From an uncultured Pseudomonas sp. (GTDB lineage Bacteria > Pseudomonadota > Gammaproteobacteria > Pseudomonadales > Pseudomonadaceae), in NCBI GenBank assembly GCA_943912755.1, contig CALTWF010000329.1:1-64000 (forward strand): a DNA stretch of 64,000 nt. Direction: 5' to 3'. Below are positions 20,488 to 28,849 of the stretch, piece by piece. Within the stretch, counting starts at the first letter, position 1, and each line of letters opens with the position of its first letter. The position numbers and the translations under genes were made by a program. The notes beneath the pieces were generated by a model, which saw only the letters and a list, made by a program, of their open reading frames with translations, was not told the origin of the DNA and ran no database searches.

Positions 20488-21047
20488 TGAGCCAGCTGAC
20501 AGCGCAGGCATTGGTCGCCATGGCCATGAAGAACCCGGTCAATGCCCGGCTGATGGAGCTGCTCGTCGGCCTCGACCTGCCGCACTGCATGCTCACCGCC
20601 GGCTGCCTGTTCCAGGCCCTGTGGAACCTGAAGGTCGGCCGCGAGCCGGGCTGGGGGGTGAAGGACTACGACGTCATCTACTTCGACCATGACCTGTCCT
20701 GGGACGCCGAGGACCGGGTGATCCAGCGGGTGCGCGCGGCCTGTGGCGACTTCGCCGGGCAGGTCGAGGTGCGCAACCAGGCGCGGGTGCATCTTTGGTA
20801 CGAAGGGAAATTCGGCGTGCCCTATTCACCCTTGCTCAAGGTCACCGACGGCATCGACCGCTATCTGGTGCGCTCCACCTGCGTCGGCCTCGATGTGCGC
20901 AGCGGCGAGCTGTACAGCACCTGGGGGCTGGAGGATCTGCAGCAGGGGGTGTTGCGCAGCAATCCGCTGAATGAACAGCCGCAGATGTTCCGGCGCAAGG
21001 CCGAGAGCTATCGCGAACGCTGGGAGTGGTTGCGGATCGAGGAGTGA
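20487..21047 (+). CDS. Nucleotidyltransferase family protein (NTP_transf_6 type)
   Basis: A 186-residue protein of the COG3575/PF06042 type. The features seen are TAGCLFQALWNLKVGREPGWGVKDYDVIYFD (about residues 33-63 in sections), where GWGVKDYDVIYFD carries the acidic pair expected of a nucleotidyltransferase-like metal site, followed by DLSWDAEDRVIQRV and the conserved C-terminal region VRSTCVGLDV. The substrate of the family is unknown. It overlaps the upstream membrane-protein gene by one base (TGATG), so they form a two-gene operon. A REP doublet follows the stop. Confidence 0.82.
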   Translation: MSQLTAQALVAMAMKNPVNARLMELLVGLDLPHCMLTAGCLFQALWNLKVGREPGWGVKDYDVIYFDHDLSWDAEDRVIQRVRAACGDFAGQVEVRNQARVHLWYEGKFGVPYSPLLKVTDGIDRYLVRSTCVGLDVRSGELYSTWGLEDLQQGVLRSNPLNEQPQMFRRKAESYRERWEWLRIEE

Positions 21048-21060
21048 GGGTGCTGCTGAT

Positions 21061-21143
21061 GGCCCCATCGCTGGCAAGCCAGCTCCCACAGTGACCGAGT
21101 ACACCTCCGAACCTGTGGGAGCTGGCTTGCCAGCGATGAGGCC
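21061..21143. repeat. REP doublet between convergent genes
   Basis: Arms 21061-21091 and 21113-21143 are inverted copies of 31 bases with one difference, separated by 21 bases. The core GCTGGCAAGCCAGC differs from the REP core at 19.8 kb, so two REP sequence families occur in this window. It separates two convergent genes. Confidence 0.88.
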
Positions 21144-21162
21144 ATCAACAGCACTACAAGGC

Positions 21163-21504
21163 TCAAGCCTTGCGCTTGAGCGGCTCACCCTCGAACTTGA
21201 CCCCGGCCAGGCCGTGGGCGATGAGGGCGCGGATATTGCCATGGTCGCTGCCTTCCGGCGTCGCCAGTACCGAGCGGTAGTGCTCGCCGAAGGCCAGCAG
21301 CGCTTCCTGGTCGCTCAGGCCTTCCAGCAGGGCCAGGCCGAGGGTCTTGCAGGAGCCTTCGTTCTGCCCGGCGCTGCTGGGCAGGCCACCGTTGTCGAAG
21401 GCGGTCTGGGTGTAGTCGTAGTGCTCGGCGACGAACGCCAGGGTGTCGGCGAAGGCGTGCTCGCCGCTGTTGAGGCTGGTACGCAGGGTGTTCAGGTCAG
21501 TCAT
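21163..21504 (-). CDS. HopJ family protein
   Basis: A 113-residue soluble protein matching the HopJ type III effector family (PF08888): FADTLAFVAEHYDYTQTAFDNG followed by NEGSCKTLGLALLEGL and LALLAFGEHYRSVL-like sequence, then HGNIRALIAHGL. I start at the ATG at 21504, whose frame overlaps the end of the DUF1244 gene. The family was named after a Pseudomonas syringae protein, but homologues are widespread in non-pathogens without type III secretion, so a housekeeping role is more likely here. It is the last gene of the folM operon. Confidence 0.88.
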   Translation of the reverse strand: MTDLNTLRTSLNSGEHAFADTLAFVAEHYDYTQTAFDNGGLPSSAGQNEGSCKTLGLALLEGLSDQEALLAFGEHYRSVLATPEGSDHGNIRALIAHGLAGVKFEGEPLKRKA

Positions 21505-21793
21505 GCGGTTTTCCTTTGGCGAACGCGGCTTGCTGCTCGGCGCTGGCTTCTTTCTGGTATTGGCTTTTCCACTGCTCGTAGGGCATGCCGTAGACCACCT
21601 CGCGGGCGTCATCCAGGCTCACCCCGATCTGCCGTTCGTCCGCCGCCGCCTTGTACCACTTGGACAGGCAGTTGCGGCAGAAGCCGGACAGGTTCATCAG
21701 GTCGATGTTCTGCACGTCGGTACGCGTGCGCAGGTGTTCGACCAGGCGACGGAAGGCCGCCGCTTCGAGTTCGAGTTGTTCTTGCGGGGTCAT
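21497..21793 (-). CDS. DUF1244 domain protein
   Basis: A 98-residue protein with the DUF1244 (PF06844) signature: AAFRRLVEHLRTRTDVQNID, LMNLSGFCRNCLSKWYKAAA and VVYGMPYEQWK. The CRNC cysteine pair could bind a metal; the function is unknown. It ends inside hopJ with an 8-base overlap (the stop follows PHD), and starts 13 bases after folM, so the three genes are one operon. Conservation of this gene beside folM is familiar in Pseudomonas. Confidence 0.9.
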   Translation of the reverse strand: MTPQEQLELEAAAFRRLVEHLRTRTDVQNIDLMNLSGFCRNCLSKWYKAAADERQIGVSLDDAREVVYGMPYEQWKSQYQKEASAEQQAAFAKGKPHD

Positions 21794-21806
21794 GGCGTTC
21801 TCGTTA

Positions 21807-22499
21807 TCAGGCGATTCGGTTCTTCAGGTGGCGGCCACCGTTGATGACCACGTTGCTGCCGGTGCTGTACTGGCTTTCGAGGAGGAAGAACACCGCGTCG
21901 ATCAGCGGCTGGGCGCCGGGCTCGAACTCCAGCAGGGCCTTCTTCAGGGTCTGCTGGCGGTAGTGTTCGTCGCCGCCTTCCTTGAGGATCAGCAGCCCCG
22001 GCAGGATGCCGTTGACCCGGACCTTGGGCGCGTACTTCTCGGCGAACGACAGCACCATGTTCTGCAGCGCGGCCTTGGTCGCGGCGTAGCCGATATGGCT
22101 CTTGCTGCCGCGGGACGAGGTTTCGTCGCAGATATGGATGATGTCCGACTTGTCCAGCTTGAGCAGTTGCTCGCCCAGGGCCAGGTTCAGGTGGTAGGGC
22201 GCCTCGACGTGCAGCTTGAACATGGTGTCGAGGTTGTCGAGGTCGTCGTCCAGCCACAGCGAAGCGTTGTGGACGATGGCGCGCAGGCCGTCGTAATGGC
22301 TGCGCAGGTGGTCGATCAGTGCTTCGCGGTCGCGCTCGCTGCACAGGTCGGCCTGGAACGGGATGATGTTCGGGTGCGCCGGTGTGGTGATCTTGCTGCG
22401 GCTGGCGCTGACCACCGTGTGGCCGGCCAGCGCCAGTTGCGTGGCCAGCGCCAGCCCGACTCGCTGGCTGCCACCGGTAACTAGGATTGGGCTGTTCAT
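21807..22499 (-). CDS. folM: Dihydromonapterin reductase
   Basis: A 230-residue short-chain dehydrogenase of the FolM type. It has the NAD(P) motif TGGSQRVGLALATQL (about residues 8-22), the NxS-type motif HNASLW (about 77-82), the catalytic YxxxK as YAATK (about 147-151), and the FolM feature of an altered serine site. FolM reduces dihydromonapterin to tetrahydromonapterin, the cofactor of bacterial phenylalanine hydroxylase. That links it to the tyrosine breakdown genes further along this window. It heads a minus-strand operon with DUF1244 and hopJ. The substrate is assigned from family knowledge, as is the operon partner pattern. Confidence 0.85.
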   Translation of the reverse strand: MNSPILVTGGSQRVGLALATQLALAGHTVVSASRSKITTPAHPNIIPFQADLCSERDREALIDHLRSHYDGLRAIVHNASLWLDDDLDNLDTMFKLHVEAPYHLNLALGEQLLKLDKSDIIHICDETSSRGSKSHIGYAATKAALQNMVLSFAEKYAPKVRVNGILPGLLILKEGGDEHYRQQTLKKALLEFEPGAQPLIDAVFFLLESQYSTGSNVVINGGRHLKNRIA

Positions 22500-22581
22500 A
22501 TGCGGGGACGATCAACTTTTTCAGGTTCGCGGTCAGCTGCCAGCATACCCGAACTCACCTGGAATGACCGCCCCCGGCCGG

Positions 22582-23160
22582 TCAGCGGCTTTCCAGCGAT
22601 TCGCCGCGGTTGGCGGGCGGTGTTGGCGACGGACGGGCATTCAGCCAGCCGGCCAGGCAACGGGTCGACAGCGGGATGAACAGGTACACCATCAGCGGCG
22701 TCAGGCCGAGGGTGCTGAGCAGGATGCGCGGGAACAGCCCCAGTTCCGCCAGCCAGTGGCCGAACAGCAGGTTGAAGGCCAGCGACACCGGAAAGAACGC
22801 CAGCCAGATCGCCACCGCCTGCTTCCAGCGCGGCGGGCGCTGTGCGGCATGGGCGCCGAACCAGCCTTCGATGCCGCTGACGCGCTGTTCGGTGGGTTGC
22901 TGGAACAGGCCATTGCCGCGGGCCAGCCAGGCGCTGCGCGAGGCGGAGAACTCCCAGGCGTGCAGGGTCTTTTCGTCGACGAAGCGGAAGATGATCTGGA
23001 ATTCGTCGCCGTTCGGCGGCGGGGCGAGGACGCCGGAGCCCAGGTAGCCGGGAAAGTCGGTGGCGAGCTGCTCGCCTTCGTGCAACCAGGCGATCATGTC
23101 CTGGTAACGGCCCTCGGCAACACGCCGGGCGACCATCAGGGTGACGGGGGGGGTAGACAT
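22582..23160 (-). CDS. Membrane protein with antibiotic-biosynthesis-monooxygenase (ABM) domain
   Basis: A 192-residue protein. The N-terminal ~95 residues form a ferredoxin-like ABM domain (VTLMVARRVAEGRYQDMIAW, FPGYLGSGVL, FQIIFRFVDEKTLHAWEFS), often found in small oxygenases or as a sensing domain. The C-terminal part has two or three membrane segments (WKQAVAIWLAFFPVSLAFNLLF and ILLSTLGLTPLMVYLFIPL). The start at 23160 has AGGAG nine bases upstream. It stands alone between folM and the divergent MerR gene. The reaction, if any, is unknown. Confidence 0.8.
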   Translation of the reverse strand: MSTPPVTLMVARRVAEGRYQDMIAWLHEGEQLATDFPGYLGSGVLAPPPNGDEFQIIFRFVDEKTLHAWEFSASRSAWLARGNGLFQQPTEQRVSGIEGWFGAHAAQRPPRWKQAVAIWLAFFPVSLAFNLLFGHWLAELGLFPRILLSTLGLTPLMVYLFIPLSTRCLAGWLNARPSPTPPANRGESLESR

Positions 23161-23377
23161 CGTGTATCTCCTGGCAACGGGTCGCGGCGGGTAGCCCCGA
23201 CCCTTGGATGCCCCCCGGGGTGTTGGGAGGCGTCCGAAAACAAGCAAGGATTATTCCGTAAAAAATGTGACTCGTCAGTGTCAGCTTTGAGCTGGCTCAC
23301 AGTAGGCGTTTGGCTTCGCCGTTGCAGGGCGAGGTAGAATGCTGGTCTTTTTCCTACAACCCACAGCGTACAAGGCG

Positions 23378-24328
23378 ATGATCGAGCTTCCCCCGGCTTC
23401 ACTCAGCGAACGCGGTCTGGACCATGAGGAGCTGTATCCCATCCGTGAGGTTGCGCGCCTGACCGGCATCAACCCGGTGACCCTGCGTGCCTGGGAGCGC
23501 CGTTATGGCCTGGTGCGGCCGACACGCACCGAAAGCGGGCACCGCCTGTACTCCCGCGCCGATATCGACGAGGTCCGCCATATCCTTGGCTGGATCGAGC
23601 GCGGCGTGGCGGTGAGCAAGGTCGGCAAGATCCTCGCCCGCGACCGTGGGGGCCAGGCGCATTCGCCCGCGCTTGCCGAGCCGGCTCCGTCCAGGGATTA
23701 CCAGCACTGGCAAAGCCTGCTGCGCCAGGCCGTGCAAGGCTTCGACGAGGCCCGGCTGGAGCGGGTCTACAGCCAGGTCTTCGCCAGTTATCCGCTGGGC
23801 GTGGTGTTCCAGGACATCCTGATGCCGGTGTGGCAGGAACTGCGTATCGCCCACGACGGCTTTGGCCGCTTCAGCGAATGGCTGTTCCTCGACACCTTCC
23901 TGCGCGCCCGTGCCTGGCAGCGCCTGCATCTGGCCCGGGAAGAGCAGGAGACGCGCGTCCTGCTGGTCGGCCTGCCGGAGCAATGCCGGGAACTGGAACT
24001 GCTGGCCTGCGCGCTGACGCTGGGCAGCAGCGAGGTGGCGGTGTCGGTATTGGCGCCGGGGCAGCCGCTGGAGGAACTGGGCCTGGTCTGCGAGCGCATG
24101 GCGCCGGACGCGCTGGTGCTGTTTTCCAATCATGCCCCGGCGGCCGATCTGCCCAAGCGCCTGGCACGCCTGGCCCTGGTCCTGGATTGCCCGCTGCTGT
24201 TTGCCGGAGAGGCATCGGAAATGGCCCAGGACAGCCTGCTCGGTTCGCAGGTCGCCTGCCTGGGCGGGGAAGCCCGCTTGATGCGCCGCCGCTTGCGCCA
24301 GTGCCTCGACGGGCACCTGGACACTTAA
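23378..24328 (+). CDS. MerR-family regulator, class II LitR-like light-response type
   Basis: A 316-residue regulator. The N-terminal MerR winged helix (about residues 17-80: YPIREVARLTGINPVTLRAW, ERRYGLVRPTRTESGHRLYS) is followed by a region like the cap of cobalamin-binding LitR/CarH proteins and a degraded C-terminal domain without the DxHxxG cobalamin motif. That is the class II LitR layout, known in P. putida as PplR. A short LOV protein lies close by, supporting a light-response role. The start is uncertain: an ATG at 23339 precedes, but a possible promoter (TTGGCT at 23310, TAGAAT at 23335) would place transcription start between the two. Its stop overlaps the convergent PilZ-like gene by four bases. 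Confidence 0.78.
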   Translation: MIELPPASLSERGLDHEELYPIREVARLTGINPVTLRAWERRYGLVRPTRTESGHRLYSRADIDEVRHILGWIERGVAVSKVGKILARDRGGQAHSPALAEPAPSRDYQHWQSLLRQAVQGFDEARLERVYSQVFASYPLGVVFQDILMPVWQELRIAHDGFGRFSEWLFLDTFLRARAWQRLHLAREEQETRVLLVGLPEQCRELELLACALTLGSSEVAVSVLAPGQPLEELGLVCERMAPDALVLFSNHAPAADLPKRLARLALVLDCPLLFAGEASEMAQDSLLGSQVACLGGEARLMRRRLRQCLDGHLDT

Positions 24329-24933
24329 CCCGGGTGCAGCTCGGGATGGGCGAGCCGGTGCTGTTGCAGCATGTACTGGCGCAGCCGTTCGATTTCTTCC
24401 GGCTGGCGCTGGCTGAGTTTGTAGGCCGCCAGGCCCTCGACAGTGATGCGCTGCAAGGTGCCGCGCAGGGCGATGGGGGCGATGCCGTCGGGGGCGAACC
24501 AGAGGCTGAAGGACTTCGGCGCTTTCTTGCCTTCCGGTAGTTCCAGCAGTACGCCCTTGAAGGAAATTTCCCGGACCTTGAGGCCGCTGCTCAGCCCCAG
24601 CTGGTCCTCCAGCATCACCGGACGTTCCAGGGCCAGGCGCCAGGGCCGGACCACCGCACCTTCCTCATAGATGCTCGGCGCACCCAGCTGCAGGTGCAGG
24701 GCATGGAACTCGTCCTCCACCAGCAACAGCGGGAAGCTCATCTGCTGGTTATCCAGTTGCGCCTGCACCGTGACCTGCTCGCTGGCCACCAGGCGGGTGA
24801 GCAATTGCTGCACGTCGCTGCGGCCATTGAGGCGCAGGCTGGAGTTTGGGTCCACGCGGTTGAGCTGGGGCGAGCGGTGCACGCTCTGGATAAAGTCCAG
24901 CTCGTCCTGGGTCAGAAGGGCATCGGCTTGCAT
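24325..24933 (-). CDS. PilZ-like / YcgR-related protein
   Basis: A 202-residue soluble protein. The layout resembles flagellar-brake YcgR proteins: an N-terminal domain of about 95 residues (LLTRLVASEQVTVQAQLDN, FPLLLVEDEFHALHLQLGAP) and a C-terminal beta-barrel region containing VREISFKGVLLELPEGKKAP, which resembles the PilZ (D/N)xSxxG motif. The RxxxR arginines that bind c-di-GMP are not clearly present, so binding is doubtful. It follows the LOV gene by 60 bases on the same strand and may share its transcript. It ends convergent with the MerR gene. I assign the family only moderately. Confidence 0.55.
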   Translation of the reverse strand: MQADALLTQDELDFIQSVHRSPQLNRVDPNSSLRLNGRSDVQQLLTRLVASEQVTVQAQLDNQQMSFPLLLVEDEFHALHLQLGAPSIYEEGAVVRPWRLALERPVMLEDQLGLSSGLKVREISFKGVLLELPEGKKAPKSFSLWFAPDGIAPIALRGTLQRITVEGLAAYKLSQRQPEEIERLRQYMLQQHRLAHPELHPG

Positions 24934-24993
24934 GGTCGTGAATAATGCTGCGATTTTTCCGGGTGATGAATGGACCGCGAATCGGTGCCTTTG

Positions 24994-25455
24994 TTAAGAC
25001 CGCTGGTCGCTTTCCAGCTGGCGGATGCGCGCTTGCGCTTCGGCCAGCTCGCGCTCCAGCTCGGCCACGCGCTGCTCGGCCTCGACCTGGCGGGTGACGT
25101 CCTTCTGGATGCCGACGAAATAGGTGAGCTGGTCGGCTTCGTTGAACACCGGGGTGATCGACAGCTCGTTCCAGAACGCGCTGCCGTCCTTGCGGTAGTT
25201 GCGCAGCACTTCGCGGCATGGCTGGCGGCTGGCCAGGGCCTGGCGGATGCGCGCGCGGGCCGGCTGGTCGCGCTCCTCGCCCTGGAGGAAACGGCAGTCG
25301 CGGTAGAGGATGTCGTTGGCGTCGTAGCCGCTGAGGCGCTCGAAGGCCGGGTTCACGTAGATCAGGATGGTGTCTTCGTCGCCTTCCTGTTCGGCGACCA
25401 CGATGCCGTCGTTGGAGGCATCGATCATGCGTTGCAGCAGTGTGGCGTTGATCAT
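24994..25455 (-). CDS. Short LOV blue-light photoreceptor (PpSB1-LOV-like)
   Basis: A 153-residue protein consisting of one LOV domain with a short N-cap and a long C-terminal helix. The flavin-binding loop reads DCRFLQGEERDQ, with the photoactive cysteine at about residue 53 and D replacing N of the usual NCRFLQ; P. putida PpSB1-LOV has the same D. YVNPAFERLSGYDANDILY and GSAFWNELSITPVFNEADQL, TYFVGIQKDVT are conserved LOV strands. The C-terminal 35 residues form a coiled coil (VAELERELAEAQARIRQLES). There is no effector domain, so it probably acts on a partner protein such as the neighbouring MerR regulator. The start at 25455 agrees with known short LOV proteins. Confidence 0.93.
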   Translation of the reverse strand: MINATLLQRMIDASNDGIVVAEQEGDEDTILIYVNPAFERLSGYDANDILYRDCRFLQGEERDQPARARIRQALASRQPCREVLRNYRKDGSAFWNELSITPVFNEADQLTYFVGIQKDVTRQVEAEQRVAELERELAEAQARIRQLESDQRS

Positions 25456-25579
25456 GGACTCGACCGGCACAAGGACTACGGAAGTGGGCGATTCTAGTGC
25501 ATGTACGGCCAAGGCATAAGGCCTTTTGCCAGCCAAGGGTGCTAGTATCCTACGCTTTTGCTCAGATACGGAATCCGTC

Positions 25580-26035
25580 ATGAAAGTGGTCATCCTGTCC
25601 GGTTCGGTCTACGGCACCGCCGAAGAAGTCGCACGTCACGCCCAGTCGCTGCTCAAGGCCGCAGGTTTCGAAGCCTGGCACGCCGCCCGGGCGACCCTCG
25701 CCGATATCCAGGCCTTCGAACCCCAGGCGTTCCTTGCGGTGACCTCCACCACCGGCATGGGCGAACTTCCCGACGGGCTGATGCCGCTGTACAGCGAAAT
25801 CCGCGACCTCCTGCCTGCCGCCTGGCGCGGCCTGCCCGGTGCGGTGATCGCCCTGGGCGACTCCAGCTATGGCGACACCTTCTGCGGCGGTGGCGAGCAG
25901 TTGCGCGAGCTGTTCGGCGAACTGGGCGTCAACGAGATCCAGCCGATGCTGCGCCTGGATGCCAGCGAGACGGTGACCCCGGAAGTCGACGCCGAGCCGT
26001 GGCTGGCCGAATTCGCCGGCAAACTGCGCGGCTGA
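25580..26035 (+). CDS. Flavodoxin (MioC-like)
   Basis: A 151-residue flavodoxin. The FMN phosphate loop is SGSVYGTAEEVA (about residues 7-18), the second loop is TSTTGMGELPDG (about 53-64), and ALGDSSYGDTFCGGGEQL (about 92-109) is the third flavin-binding segment. Proteins of this type carry single electrons between reductases and acceptors; MioC-like members are needed in biotin synthase reduction in E. coli, but the partner here is unknown. It is divergent from the LOV gene, with a 124-bp shared upstream region, and is followed by a strong terminator. Confidence 0.9.
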   Translation: MKVVILSGSVYGTAEEVARHAQSLLKAAGFEAWHAARATLADIQAFEPQAFLAVTSTTGMGELPDGLMPLYSEIRDLLPAAWRGLPGAVIALGDSSYGDTFCGGGEQLRELFGELGVNEIQPMLRLDASETVTPEVDAEPWLAEFAGKLRG

Positions 26036-26043
26036 TCCGCTCC

Positions 26044-26070
26044 GGCTGCGGGTCTTCCCGCAGCCTTCTC
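26044..26070 (+). terminator. Terminator after flavodoxin gene
   Basis: A nine-base perfect stem GGCTGCGGG (26044-26052) with CCCGCAGCC (26057-26065), loop TCTT, followed by a T/C-rich run. Confidence 0.75.
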
Positions 26071-26222
26071 CCCCTGCCGTTCGGCATGTGACTCGCAAGG
26101 TCAGCAAGCTGGCTGCCAAGGCAACTTCCCGCTGCGCCAATGGCTGACTATGCTCTCCGACAGAGCACAGACATGTGCCACCGTGACCAACACCTAAAAC
26201 AACCACCAGCCGAGATCTCGCT

Positions 26223-27128
26223 ATGCCTTTGGCAGAGATTCCTTTGTGCGTCTGGCGGACACGGAGCCTGGGATTCACGTTCCGCGGCCAGAGCATTCGC
26301 TACTGGACGGCAGGGCAGGGAGAGCCACTGCTACTCATTCACGGATTTCCCACCGCCAGCTGGGACTGGCACTACCTCTGGCAGCCGCTGGCCCAGCGTT
26401 TTCGCCTGGTCGCCTGCGACATGCTCGGTTTCGGCGATTCGGCCAAGCCGCCGGGGCACCGCTACAGCCTGCTGGAGCAGGCCGACCTGCAACAGGCGTT
26501 GCTGGCCCACCTGAAGATCCACGAGCCCTTGCATGTGCTCGCCCATGACTACGGCGGCAGCGTCGCCCAGGAACTCTTGGCCCGGCACCACGAAGGTCGC
26601 ATCGAGATCGCCAGCTGCGCCTTTCTCAATGCCGGGCTGTTTCCCGAGTGCCATCGTCCGCTGCTGCTGCAGCGCTTGCTCATCAGTCGCCTCGGCTGGC
26701 TGGTGGCGCGGATCTTCGATCGCGATGACCTGGTGCGCAATGTCGGGCAGATCTACGGCCCCGCCACCCAGCCCAGCGAAAGCGCACTGGATGACTGCTG
26801 GAGCCTGATCGTGGCCAATCGTGGCAATCGCATCCTGCACCGGCTGTCGGAGTATCTGGTCGAACGCCAGGCCCATCGCCAGCGCTGGGTCGGCGCATTG
26901 CAGGAAGCCCGCCTGCCGTTGCGCTTCATCAATGGCGCGGCGGACCCGCTGTCGGGGGCGCATATGGTCCAGCGCTACGAAGAGCTCATCCCCGAGCCCG
27001 ACACGGTGCTGCTGCACGGCATCGGCCACTACCCGCACACCGAATCCCCCGCCCAGGTGCTGCGCCACTACCTGGACTTCCGCCACCAACCCCAGGTGTG
27101 GAGCCTGCAAAAGGTCGCCTGGTCCTGA
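26223..27128 (+). CDS. Alpha/beta hydrolase, haloalkane dehalogenase/epoxide hydrolase-like
   Basis: A 301-residue alpha/beta-fold hydrolase. The oxyanion motif HGFPTASWDWHYLW (about residues 40-53) and nucleophile elbow HDYGGS (about 107-112, nucleophile Asp) are typical of the epoxide hydrolase and haloalkane dehalogenase branch, which forms an ester with aspartate. A likely catalytic acid is in NGAADPLSG (about 238-246) and the histidine in GIGHYPHTESP (about 262-272). The lid region is about residues 135-220. The substrate cannot be deduced. No clear Shine-Dalgarno sequence precedes the ATG. The SDR gene follows 109 bases later. Confidence 0.87.
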   Translation: MPLAEIPLCVWRTRSLGFTFRGQSIRYWTAGQGEPLLLIHGFPTASWDWHYLWQPLAQRFRLVACDMLGFGDSAKPPGHRYSLLEQADLQQALLAHLKIHEPLHVLAHDYGGSVAQELLARHHEGRIEIASCAFLNAGLFPECHRPLLLQRLLISRLGWLVARIFDRDDLVRNVGQIYGPATQPSESALDDCWSLIVANRGNRILHRLSEYLVERQAHRQRWVGALQEARLPLRFINGAADPLSGAHMVQRYEELIPEPDTVLLHGIGHYPHTESPAQVLRHYLDFRHQPQVWSLQKVAWS

Positions 27129-27237
27129 CCCCGGCGTGACTTATCACCTGCCATTCAGCGCCCGCCCGGTTCGTTGTCCGGGGCCGGGCGCTGGCCGACA
27201 CTGGGTCTTCCGTTCCCTGTTCAGTTGGAGTTGAGCC

Positions 27238-28152
27238 ATGACCGATTCGGTACGCCTGGAAGATAGAGTGGTGATCGTCACGGGGGCCGGCGGCGGCCTC
27301 GGCCGGGCCCATGCCCTGTTGTTCGCCCGTCATGGGGCGAAGGTGGTGGTCAACGATCTGGGCGGCTCGACCCACGGTGAAGGCGCCAATGCCTCGGCGG
27401 CCGACCGGGTGATCGCGGAAATCCGCGAGGCCGGCGGCGAGGCGGTGGCCAACCATGACTCGGTCACCGATGGCCAGCGCATCGTCGAGCAGGCCCTGGA
27501 CAGCTTCGGGCGTGTCGACGTGGTGGTGAACAATGCCGGCATCCTGCGCGACAAGACCTTCCACAAGATGGAAGACGCCGACTGGGAGCTGGTCTACAAG
27601 GTCCATGTCGAGGGCGCCTACAAGGTGACCCGCGCCGCCTGGCCGCACCTGCGCGAGCAGAACTGGGGGCGGGTGATCTTCACCTCGTCGACCTCGGGCA
27701 TCTACGGCAATTTCGGCCAGGCCAACTACGGCATGGCCAAGCTCGGGCTCTACGGCCTGACCCGCACCCTGGCCCTGGAGGGGCGCAAGAATGGCGTGCT
27801 GGTCAACGCCATCGCCCCGACCGGCGGCACGCGCATGACCGAAGGCCTGATCCCGCCGCAGGTATTCGAGCAGCTCAAGCCCGAACTGATCAGTCCGCTG
27901 GTGGTGTACCTGGGCAGCGAGCGCTGCCAGGACAGCGGCAACCTGTATGAAGTCGGCGGTGGCTGGATCGGCCAGGTGCGCTGGGAGCGCAGCCTGGGCG
28001 CCGGTTTCGATCCGCAGGAGGGCTTCAGCGTCGAGGATGTCGCGGCCAGTTGGGGGCGTATCGGCGACTTTGAAAACGCCGTGCACCCCAAGGACAGCCT
28101 GGAGGCCCTGCAACAGATGATGAGCAATTTGCAACGATTCGCCCGTCAGTGA
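27238..28152 (+). CDS. Short-chain dehydrogenase, peroxisomal MFE-2-like
   Basis: A 304-residue SDR. The NAD(P) motif TGAGGGLGRAHAL (about residues 15-27), NNAGIL (about 98-103), catalytic Ser in FTSSTSGIYGNFGQ and YGMAK (about 163-167) are all present. The long insert DLGGSTHGEGANASAADRVI after beta-2 and the C-terminal extension match the (3R)-hydroxyacyl-CoA dehydrogenase domain of multifunctional enzyme type 2, so a hydroxyacyl-CoA is a plausible substrate. GGAG lies about nine bases before the ATG. No hydratase partner is adjacent. Confidence 0.88.
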   Translation: MTDSVRLEDRVVIVTGAGGGLGRAHALLFARHGAKVVVNDLGGSTHGEGANASAADRVIAEIREAGGEAVANHDSVTDGQRIVEQALDSFGRVDVVVNNAGILRDKTFHKMEDADWELVYKVHVEGAYKVTRAAWPHLREQNWGRVIFTSSTSGIYGNFGQANYGMAKLGLYGLTRTLALEGRKNGVLVNAIAPTGGTRMTEGLIPPQVFEQLKPELISPLVVYLGSERCQDSGNLYEVGGGWIGQVRWERSLGAGFDPQEGFSVEDVAASWGRIGDFENAVHPKDSLEALQQMMSNLQRFARQ

Positions 28153-28227
28153 TCGAGGGCATTTCCTGTCGCGATCCACGGATCTTTCCTAAGCTGGCAG
28201 ACCGTGATCGCAACAAGGAGTGCACCT

Positions 28228-28566
28228 GTGTACGAATCGAAAAACGAAGAAGTCATTTCCACCGAACAGTTCCGCAGCCGGCTCATGCTCCATGCATTGG
28301 GCGCAGGGCTGTTGCTGCTGGGCTCGATTCTGATTGGCGTGGCCGGGCACCTGTATTTCGAAGAAGGGGTGAAGTGGTACGACGCCGCCTTCAACGCCAC
28401 CCTGCTGCTGGGCGGCATGGGGCCGGTGGATCTGCCGGAAACCCCGGGCGGCAAGCTGTTCTTTGCCGTCTACGGGTTGTACGTGGGGTTGGTGTTCGTC
28501 GCCAGCATCGGCTTGCTCCTGGCACCGGTGGCGCACCGGCTGCTGCATCGCTTTCACTGCGATTGA
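28228..28566 (+). CDS. Small two- to three-helix membrane protein
   Basis: A 112-residue protein starting at GTG 28228, seven bases after AAGGAG (28215-28220). Hydrophobic segments are LHALGAGLLLLGSILIGVAG (about residues 22-41) and LFFAVYGLYVGLVFVASIGLLLA (about 77-99), with a short hydrophobic stretch ATLLLGGMGPVDLPETPGG between them that resembles a pore-like or re-entrant loop. Short acidic N terminus and basic C terminus. No named family is recognised. Confidence 0.7.
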   Translation: MYESKNEEVISTEQFRSRLMLHALGAGLLLLGSILIGVAGHLYFEEGVKWYDAAFNATLLLGGMGPVDLPETPGGKLFFAVYGLYVGLVFVASIGLLLAPVAHRLLHRFHCD

Positions 28567-28574
28567 CGCGCAAA

Positions 28575-28603
28575 TAAAAAAGGCCGCTGCAAAGGCAGCG
28601 GCC
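28575..28603 (-). terminator. Terminator, best suited to the minus-strand IclR gene
   Basis: Perfect nine-base stem GGCCGCTGC (28582-28590) with GCAGCGGCC (28595-28603), loop AAAG. On the minus strand it is followed by TTTTTTATTTG; on the plus strand there is no T run. About 245 bases of untranslated sequence without a gene separate it from the IclR stop. Confidence 0.75.
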
Positions 28604-28849
28604 AATAAGACGCAGATCAAGGAGCTTCAAAATCAACGTCGGTGAACTGAAGGAGGACACTTCGGAACAACAATCGAGGAGCACTCTAGGGGGAGAGCAT
28701 TAACCGACCGTTAAGGGGCCCGAAGCGTCAACTTCGCGCCCTGGCGAACACCGGATCGTCAGGGCAGGAGAAGGATAGTCAGACGCAACCCACGGAAAAA
28801 TAGCGCTTTCTGACATTCACTGTTGCATCGTCGGCAACAGTGCACCAAA

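Noticed and set aside
21163..21504. HopJ as evidence of type III secretion.
   Set aside because: No type III genes are present; the family is widespread in bacteria without such systems and here sits in a pterin gene operon.
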